Origin: Planctomycetota bacterium
GTDB taxonomy: Bacteria > Planctomycetota > Phycisphaerae > Sedimentisphaerales > Anaerobacaceae
Length of the DNA stretch: 50,013 nt
Direction of reading: 5' to 3'
NCBI GenBank assembly: GCA_022566315.1
Contig: JADFJC010000014.1
Span: 1 to 50,013, forward strand
The translations under genes and the position numbers were made by a program. The notes under the pieces are model-generated. The model made no database searches and was not told the DNA's origin. It saw only the letters and a list, made by a program, of their open reading frames with translations. Below are positions 44,267-50,013 of the stretch, piece by piece. Within the stretch, counting starts at the first letter, position 1, and each line of letters opens with the position of its first letter.

Positions 44267-45403
44267 ATGACAATGAGGCAGTATAAGTCCGAAGTCAGAA
44301 ATCAGAGGTCAGAGGTCAGAAGTCAGAAGTCAGAGTCTGTCCTCTGTCCTCTGTCATCTGTCATCTGTCTTCTGTTCTCTGTCCTCTGTCTTCTGCATTA
44401 TAGTGTGAATGAAGCTGTTTGCGGCACAAAGGCGCAAGATGCACCAAAGCTGCGGCAAATACCTTCACCAAAATCTGAGCTTAACCTCAAAGAAATCCCC
44501 TTTAAGATAGTTTACGAAACCTACCGTAAGACCAACGGCAAGGAGAGCTGGGAACTGTATTTGATAAACGCGGATGGCTCCAATCCTGTCAATCTAACCA
44601 ACACCCCTGATGTGGATGAGATGTATCCCCACGCCTCTGGCGATGGGACAAAAATCTGTTTCGTAGCTGATGAGCTGGTAAGAAAGAAGAAGGTTCGAAA
44701 TGTATATTATATGAACATTGATGGAACCGGACGCGTTAAGGTTGCTGAAAATGCTCGACAGCCATGTTGGAGTCCTGATAGCAAAACTATCGCTTATCTA
44801 AAGGGGGAATTTACACGTTACACTATGAAAGACTATGCCACTAAGGGGATTTTATTTTACGATATAGATACGCATAAACACAGAGAGCATCAAAATAAAA
44901 ACCTGTATCATCTTTATAATATTTGCTGGTCGCCGGACGGTAATTGGTTTCTTGCAACGGTGCACGGCGGCATGGGTTTCAAGCACGCCAACCTGGCCAT
45001 CGAAGCCGACGGAACCGAAGTCTTTGATTTAACAAAGTACAAAGTTACAGGTTGCAGGCCTGATGTTAGCCTCGATGGTAAGAAGATAACATGGGGATTG
45101 ACTGATTGGGATTTATGCACGGCTAATATCAACCTGGCATCCCGTGCACCACGAGTGTCTGATGTTCGCCGCGTTATCAAGTGTCGAAAAGAATATGAGG
45201 TTTATCACACTGACTTCTCGCCGGACGGCAGATACCTCACTTTCAGCCACGGCCCAAAAGCCGCTGAAATGGTAGGCGGCAAAGCGCCGGGCTGGAATAT
45301 CTGCCTCAGTGATTTGACAACAGGAAAATGGGTAGAAATCACTACCGACGGGAATCACAACAAAGAGCCTGACTGGGTGCCGATTCGCACTTTGAGCCGT
45401 TAA
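44267..45403 (+). CDS. Exported TolB-like propeller protein, tandem copy 2, with repeat-derived leader
   Basis: A 378-residue paralogue of the preceding gene: the stretch from LNLKEIPFKIVYETYRKT to the end KEPDWVPI aligns throughout. AAGGAG precedes ATG 44267. Its N-terminus is longer and is encoded by an inverted pair of heptamer arrays: the first arm gives the charged SEVRNQRSEVRSQKSE, the second gives the hydrophobic CPLSSVICLLFSVLCLLH. Together these look like the n- and h-regions of a signal peptide, followed by ALSSVNEAV-like residues before the mature part. Copy 1 has an unrelated, normal leader, so this one was probably replaced by the repeat. Confidence 0.8.
   Translation: MTMRQYKSEVRNQRSEVRSQKSESVLCPLSSVICLLFSVLCLLHYSVNEAVCGTKAQDAPKLRQIPSPKSELNLKEIPFKIVYETYRKTNGKESWELYLINADGSNPVNLTNTPDVDEMYPHASGDGTKICFVADELVRKKKVRNVYYMNIDGTGRVKVAENARQPCWSPDSKTIAYLKGEFTRYTMKDYATKGILFYDIDTHKHREHQNKNLYHLYNICWSPDGNWFLATVHGGMGFKHANLAIEADGTEVFDLTKYKVTGCRPDVSLDGKKITWGLTDWDLCTANINLASRAPRVSDVRRVIKCRKEYEVYHTDFSPDGRYLTFSHGPKAAEMVGGKAPGWNICLSDLTTGKWVEITTDGNHNKEPDWVPIRTLSR
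44287..44394. repeat. Inverted pair of 7-bp arrays inside a coding region
   Basis: First arm, seven units of the form GTCAGAA/GTCAGAG (44287-44335); second arm, about eight units of the form TCTGTCC/TCTGTCA (44336-44394), the reverse complement. It is the same unit family as at 2009. The DNA and RNA can fold into a long hairpin near the start of the gene. Confidence 0.9.
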
Positions 45404-45426
45404 GCGAATGTGAAACCCAGACAAAG

Positions 45427-47298
45427 ATGATTTGTATGAGCACACAACTTAATAGACCGACAACGCGAATCTTTTTTTTACTGCTGATACTGGTCATTGT
45501 CCCCGGCTGCCGCCGTACTAAGGACACCGCCAGTATGCCGGAGGTTATAACAACGAAGACGGGTATTGAAATGGTAAAAATTCCCGGAGGCTTCTTTGAT
45601 ATGGGAAGCAAGAACGGTTCACCGGATGAGTCGCCGGTGCACAGGGTATGGATCAGCTCGTTTTGGATGGATAGATTCGAAGTAGTTCAAGAGCAGTTCA
45701 AGAAGTATCAGCTCCCCGACCCCTCTCATTTCAAAAATCCGAAGAATCCCTTAGAGCAGATAAACTGGACCGATGCAACTCTATATTGCAACGATCGTTC
45801 ACGAGCAGAGGGCCTTGAGCCTTGCTACGATGAAGAAACCTGGGAATGCAGCTTCCAGGCAAACGGATACAGACTTCCGACAGAAGCTGAATGGGAGTAT
45901 GCCTGTCGGGCGGGCACCGGCACAAAGTTCAGCTTTGGTAACGAGGCGCGGAAGCTGAAAACCTATGCCTGGTTCACTGAAAACTCACCCGGAAAGACAC
46001 ATCCTGTCGGACAGAAGAAACCCAATCCCTGGGGGCTTTATGATATGCATGGAAATGTGTCAGAATGGTGCAATGATTTTTATTCCGAGAATTATTACAA
46101 AGACAGCCCGGAAAAAAATCCAAAGGGGCCAACTGAAGCTAAGGAGAGGGTCTTGAGAGGCGGCGCATGGAACTCCAGCACCGATAGCTGCCGGTCATCA
46201 TATCGCACGAGTGACCCTTCCATTGATGATACTTGTCTTGCGAATGACGCTATAGGATTTCGCTGCGTAAGAGGGACTCCGCTTAGCGACAGCTCAAATG
46301 CACCTCCCAACACATCTACTGGAGAAGATACGGTGAAGGAAAATACAAACCAAAAAGCGTCAAAAACAGGATTCGTTTATGATGATATTTATCTCGAGCA
46401 CAAAACAACAGAAGGCCATCCGGAAGCACCTCAGAGGCTGGTCGCAATAGTTGATAGGTTGAAGGCAAAGGGATTATACCCTCAATTATTCAAACTGTCA
46501 CCAAAACCGGCCTCTTCTGAATGGCTTACAATGGTTCACTCACCTGAATATATACAGCGTGTGAGAAGAAGTTGTGAGGAAGGCGCAGGATACCTCGATT
46601 CCATGGATGTTCCGATATCACCAAAATCCTATGAAGCAGCGCTGGCAGCCGTGGGAGGAGTGCTCTCGGCCATTGATGCGGTCATGGAGAAAAAAGTCAC
46701 GAACGCCTTTTGTGCGGTACGTCCGCCGGGCCACCATGCACTAAAGGATAAAGCAATGGGGTTCTGTATCTTTAACAATATTGCTATTGGCGCCCGCTAC
46801 GTCCAAAAGAAACACGGCTTATTGAAAATACTCATCGTGGATTGGGATGTGCACCACGGCAACGGTACTCAGGCAACGTTTTATGACGACCCTTCGGTGC
46901 TGTACTTTAGCGTTCACCAGTACCCCTTCTATCCGGGCACCGGAAGCGAAACGGAAAAGGGCAGCGGAAAAGGTTTGAATTACAACATTAACGTTCCCTT
47001 GCCGGCCGGTTCCGGAGATGCCGATTATGTGAGGGGCTTCAGAGAGAAACTTGAGCCTGCGGCCATTGCCTTTTCCCCGGACTTTGTGCTCATATCTGCG
47101 GGATTTGATGCCCATAAGGATGACCTGCTCGGTAGTATGAAGGTTACCGCGCAGGGATTTGCGGAGCTGACGCGGATAGTCAAGGCCATAGCAGAAAAGT
47201 GTTGTGAAGGTCGTCTCGTTTCTATTCTCGAAGGAGGGTATCATCTGGACGGTCTGGCCGATTCGGTAGAGGCACACATTCAGGTCTTGACGGAATAA
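45427..47298 (+). CDS. Lipoprotein-like SUMF1 domain fused to an HDAC-fold deacetylase
   Basis: A 623-residue fusion. The leader IFFLLLILVIVPGC puts a lipid-modifiable Cys at 28. Residues 45-285 are a SUMF1/FGE-type domain (MVKIPGGFFDMGS, YRLPTEAEWEYACRAGTG, WGLYDMHGNVSEWC, RVLRGGAWN, GFRCV). Aligned by eye with true FGE, the first copper cysteine is Ser250 while the second is Cys255, so sulfatase activation is doubtful. Residues 313-623 form a histone-deacetylase/acetylpolyamine-amidohydrolase fold with all key residues: RPPGHHA (His436, His437), WDVHHGNG (Asp474, His476), SAGFDAH (Asp561) and EGGY (Tyr605). A zinc-dependent deacetylase outside the cytoplasm is inferred; the substrate is unknown. 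Confidence 0.85.
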   Translation: MICMSTQLNRPTTRIFFLLLILVIVPGCRRTKDTASMPEVITTKTGIEMVKIPGGFFDMGSKNGSPDESPVHRVWISSFWMDRFEVVQEQFKKYQLPDPSHFKNPKNPLEQINWTDATLYCNDRSRAEGLEPCYDEETWECSFQANGYRLPTEAEWEYACRAGTGTKFSFGNEARKLKTYAWFTENSPGKTHPVGQKKPNPWGLYDMHGNVSEWCNDFYSENYYKDSPEKNPKGPTEAKERVLRGGAWNSSTDSCRSSYRTSDPSIDDTCLANDAIGFRCVRGTPLSDSSNAPPNTSTGEDTVKENTNQKASKTGFVYDDIYLEHKTTEGHPEAPQRLVAIVDRLKAKGLYPQLFKLSPKPASSEWLTMVHSPEYIQRVRRSCEEGAGYLDSMDVPISPKSYEAALAAVGGVLSAIDAVMEKKVTNAFCAVRPPGHHALKDKAMGFCIFNNIAIGARYVQKKHGLLKILIVDWDVHHGNGTQATFYDDPSVLYFSVHQYPFYPGTGSETEKGSGKGLNYNINVPLPAGSGDADYVRGFREKLEPAAIAFSPDFVLISAGFDAHKDDLLGSMKVTAQGFAELTRIVKAIAEKCCEGRLVSILEGGYHLDGLADSVEAHIQVLTE

Positions 47299-47311
47299 AG
47301 GGGCGCAGGGA

Positions 47312-48688
47312 ATGTTATTTCATACTTGGCCGTTTGTACTATTTTTCATTATTGTTTATCCCGCCTACCTGGCCCTCAAGAACACTAAGCTCAGAGTTCC
47401 CTGGCTTTTGGTTGTTTCATATTTCTTCTATGCCTGCTTCTACCCGCTATATCTGATTCTAATCGTGTATTCGACACTGCTGGACTACACCGTAGTTACG
47501 AAAATGGCCAAAAGCACTCGGCGGAAAATGTGGCTTTCCATAAGTATTGTAAATAATCTCGGGCTGCTTGGTTTCTTCAAATACGGTGGATTCGTTACCG
47601 ATAATTTAAACCATTTATTGTCTTCATTGGGTATTCCTTATGCACTCCCTGCTCCTGATATACTATTGCCCATCGGTATATCGTTCTATATCTTCCAGTC
47701 GATGAGCTACACCATAGATTACTATCGTGGTAAAATTGAAAGAGAGCCAAGCCTCATAAGGTATGCGACCTTTGTCTCGTTCTTCCCTCAATTGGTTGCC
47801 GGGCCAATCGAAAGAGCCAAAAACTTACTCCCCCAGCTGCATAAACCGCCCAGGGTCTCCAGGCAGGACATGACGGACGGTCTTTCACTTTTTGTTGTCG
47901 GTTTCTTCAAGAAAGTCGCCCTGGCCGACTATATGGCTCTTTACGTTGACAAGGTGTATGACGCTCCTGAGCAGTTTCAGGCGCCTGCGCTGGTCCTGGC
48001 TACTTTCTTGTTTTCCTGGCAAATCTATTTCGACTTCAGCGGCTATACGGATATGGCACGAGGCGTGGCGCGAATGATGGGCTTTCGCTTAATGCTGAAC
48101 TTTAATAATCCATACTTGGCAACGGGCCTGGGTGACTTCTGGTCCAGATGGCATATCAGCCTTTCCTCCTGGTTCAAAGATTACGTCTATGTTCCTCTGG
48201 GAGGAAACCGCAAGGGCAAGTTTAACACCTACAGAAATATGTTTCTGACTATGGTAATTTCAGGATTATGGCATGGTGCAGCCTGGACATTTGTCATCTG
48301 GGGCGCGTTGCATGGGCTTGGGCGTCTTTGCACTCGTGAGCTGGAAAAAACTTCGTTCTACAAAGATAGAGTGCCGAAACTAATGAAACAACTGCTCGTC
48401 TTTGCCTTCGTCACCTTTACGTGGATTTTCTTCCGGGCTGAAACAATAAGTGACGCATGGGTGATTGTAACAAGAATATTCAGCTCCGGACTGGCAAATC
48501 CTTATTGTCCATTACTGGCTTTGGCTTTGATTTTTGCTGTGTGGCTCTATCAGTTTGCTTATGAATCCAGGCTTAAGTGGGTCCTTGAGCTAAGACCCGT
48601 GCGCATAGGAATTGTTCTGTTATTGGTTTTCTACCTGGCCGTCTTTGCCCCGGCAAGTGAGAAGGCGTTCATCTACTTTCAGTTCTGA
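47312..48688 (+). CDS. MBOAT-family O-acyltransferase (AlgI-like)
   Basis: A 458-residue polytopic membrane protein with about ten helices. It has the MBOAT signatures PIGISFYIFQSMSYTIDYYR, the QLVAGPIERAKNLLPQL block, FNNPYLATGLGDFWSRWHIS, and LTMVISGLWHGAAWTFVIWG with the active-site His. AlgI-like enzymes pass acetyl groups through the membrane to extracellular polysaccharide. The start ATG 47312 lies 13 bases after the SUMF1-HDAC gene, and the SGNH partner lies 47 bases downstream, so the three genes probably form one operon for acylation and deacylation of a surface polymer. Confidence 0.93.
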   Translation: MLFHTWPFVLFFIIVYPAYLALKNTKLRVPWLLVVSYFFYACFYPLYLILIVYSTLLDYTVVTKMAKSTRRKMWLSISIVNNLGLLGFFKYGGFVTDNLNHLLSSLGIPYALPAPDILLPIGISFYIFQSMSYTIDYYRGKIEREPSLIRYATFVSFFPQLVAGPIERAKNLLPQLHKPPRVSRQDMTDGLSLFVVGFFKKVALADYMALYVDKVYDAPEQFQAPALVLATFLFSWQIYFDFSGYTDMARGVARMMGFRLMLNFNNPYLATGLGDFWSRWHISLSSWFKDYVYVPLGGNRKGKFNTYRNMFLTMVISGLWHGAAWTFVIWGALHGLGRLCTRELEKTSFYKDRVPKLMKQLLVFAFVTFTWIFFRAETISDAWVIVTRIFSSGLANPYCPLLALALIFAVWLYQFAYESRLKWVLELRPVRIGIVLLLVFYLAVFAPASEKAFIYFQF

Positions 48689-48735
48689 TATTAGTTAGAC
48701 TTTATAAGAAGCTTTAATAACTAAGGCAAAATGCG

Positions 48736-49911
48736 ATGCCTAAAAGTAATATCTTAGAAAACCGAAAAAGTTCTTGTCCGTCGAACGAGCCTGATGTCCC
48801 TTTCAGTTCCAACTGCGTGCGATTATCCGGATACGAATGGATTTTCGTTGGAATTGTTGCCCTGATTTTATTTTGTTTCGGGCCTGCGCTTTGGGAACGG
48901 ATGGAGAAATTTGAGCCTGAATCCGACTTTCGCCTGGGCTACGAGTTAAGCAATGACTACTGGCTGTACAGCCGATATTGCCGATGGGCAATCTCAAAGT
49001 ACGAGACACTTGTAATTGGAGATTCTGTCATTTGGGGCCATTACGTTTCTCAAAATAACACCTTGTCGCATTATCTCAACCAAATGATTGGCCGTGACCA
49101 ATTTGCCAATTTGGGTGTGGACGGCATCCATCCCGTGGCATTAGCAGGTTTGTTGAGATACTATGGTCACGACATCTCAAACAAGAAGGTTGTTCTGCAT
49201 TTTAATCCTTTATGGATGAGTTCTGAAAAGAGCGATTTGCAGAGCAAGAAGGAGTTCCGTTTCAATCATCCCAAACTGGTACCGCAGTTTATTCCAAACA
49301 TTCCCTGCTATAAGGACCCATATTCAAAGAGGATTTCCGCTGTAGTAGAACGCTATGTGCCTTTTTTAAGTTTGACGTCCCATTTGAAGATTACCTATTT
49401 CGATAACATGGACCTGCCCACATGGACACTGGAGCACCCATACGAGAATCCGGCTAATGCCGTCACCTTCGAGCTTCCCGCTTCTGCCAACAATATTCAG
49501 AACGAACATATTTCCTGGGCCGAGAGGGGGATAGCTAAAAATGATTTTCAGTGGGTTAAGCTTAAGACGTCGCTGCAGTGGAACTTTTTCCAGCAGTCGG
49601 TTGAGCTGCTGAAGGAAAGAGGCAACAGCGTATTCGTCCTCGTTGGCCCATTTAACGAGCACATGCTCAAGGGCGAGAGCATCGGGATTTATCGAAAGAT
49701 GAAAAGTAAGATTGAAGTTTGGCTGCAACAAAATAATATCGCCTACTATATGCCTCCGGCACTACCCAGCGAGTTGTATGTTGATGCCAGTCACCCACTA
49801 AGCGAAGGATATGCCATGCTTGCGAAACAGCTCTTTGAAAATGAGTCTTTCAAATCCAGCATCCTCTACTCCGGCTCCGATTTTGCCTCATCTGATGCTA
49901 AGGACTGGTAA
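48736..49911 (+). CDS. Membrane-anchored SGNH-type protein, partner of the MBOAT
   Basis: A 391-residue protein with one N-terminal membrane helix (about 36-53, IFVGIVALILFCFGPALW) and an extracytoplasmic SGNH-like fold: block I is LVIGDSVIWG with the nucleophilic Ser, the Gly/Asn sites lie in LGVDGIHP and GPFNEHM, and the Asp-His pair is in DASHPLSEGYAML. Such AlgJ/AlgX/DltD-like partners complete acyl transfer from an MBOAT to polysaccharide. The start ATG 48736 lacks a strong ribosome site. The stop codon TAA at 49909 and the last codons (AKDW) lie inside a MITE-like terminal repeat, so the original C-terminus may have been altered. Confidence 0.82.
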   Translation: MPKSNILENRKSSCPSNEPDVPFSSNCVRLSGYEWIFVGIVALILFCFGPALWERMEKFEPESDFRLGYELSNDYWLYSRYCRWAISKYETLVIGDSVIWGHYVSQNNTLSHYLNQMIGRDQFANLGVDGIHPVALAGLLRYYGHDISNKKVVLHFNPLWMSSEKSDLQSKKEFRFNHPKLVPQFIPNIPCYKDPYSKRISAVVERYVPFLSLTSHLKITYFDNMDLPTWTLEHPYENPANAVTFELPASANNIQNEHISWAERGIAKNDFQWVKLKTSLQWNFFQQSVELLKERGNSVFVLVGPFNEHMLKGESIGIYRKMKSKIEVWLQQNNIAYYMPPALPSELYVDASHPLSEGYAMLAKQLFENESFKSSILYSGSDFASSDAKDW

Positions 49912-50013
49912 AGAAATTAGGTTTCGTTTTTGGCTGAGCGAGGACAAGGCTGAGGCCGCCAGCCGAAGCCGCAGCCAGCCACAAATGGGAGCTAATTTAT
50001 TTACAAGTCCTAA
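49898..50013. mobile_element. MITE-like inverted-repeat element, copy B (reaches the window edge)
   Basis: Left end CTAAGGACTGGTAAAGAAAT TAG and right end the reverse complement of TTAGGACTTGTAAATAAATT, about 116 bases apart. It shares GGCTGAGCGAGGACAAG and GGCCGCCAGCCGAAGCCGC with copy A in inverted orientation. The right end coincides with the window end, so the last base or two may be cut. It supplies the stop codon of the preceding gene. Confidence 0.8.

Noticed and set aside
45427-47298. Formylglycine-generating enzyme that activates the nearby sulfatase
   Set aside because: By eye the first of the two FGE copper cysteines is Ser250, so true FGE activity is not supported.

Overview
The window looks like chromosomal DNA of a planctomycete, most likely of the class Phycisphaerae. 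This is inferred from gene content, not from a marker gene: exported sulfatase, sialate O-acetylesterase and SUMF1-type proteins, very long secreted propeller proteins, a PilT gene paired with a degenerate membrane-bound PilB-like protein, and many lineage-style small proteins. No rRNA gene is present. There is one tRNA, tRNA-Ala(GGC). Base composition is moderate, with AT-rich spacers.

Layout. 1-7.4 kb holds the end of a sialate O-acetylesterase, then housekeeping genes (argJ, a membrane pyrophosphatase, rsfS, argS, a YjbQ protein). 7.5-12.2 kb is a compact metal operon behind a MerR-type operator: merR, a MerT-like membrane protein, an outer-membrane barrel, an exported HMA protein with a duplicated domain, a GDCC small protein, a CopZ-MerT-MerP fusion and a thioredoxin-fold protein. 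No mercuric reductase is visible. 12.9-17.8 kb holds yggS, a PP2C phosphatase and accB-accC, separated by small inverted-repeat elements. 18-23.7 kb holds small membrane proteins, lysA, a 36-residue histone-H1-like gene, nadD, the tRNA, and remnants of hydrogenase maturation genes. 23.8-28.9 kb encodes an exported methyltransferase-like/propeller protein, a Tat sulfatase and a Tat-signal-only gene stub. 29.2-35.9 kb holds a CvpA-like protein, the PilB-like protein and PilT, a HEAT-repeat protein and MgtE. 36-39.4 kb is a histidine kinase/response regulator pair, followed by four 11-bp phased direct repeats of Pho-box type ahead of a TATAAT. 39.4-49.9 kb is a secreted polysaccharide-type region: a TPR-propeller protein, a GH20-like hydrolase, two tandem propeller paralogues, a SUMF1-HDAC fusion, an MBOAT acyltransferase and an SGNH partner.

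Three themes stand out. First, the metal operon has an unusual gene set and a striking fusion protein, and is the best candidate for an undescribed system. Second, 7-bp-period repeat arrays occur throughout. They fill spacers, supply stop and start codons (rsfS/argS), lie in frame inside a gene, and in one tandem paralogue an inverted pair of arrays encodes the signal peptide. Third, short inverted-repeat (MITE-like) elements sit at gene 3' ends and in two cases provide the stop codon.
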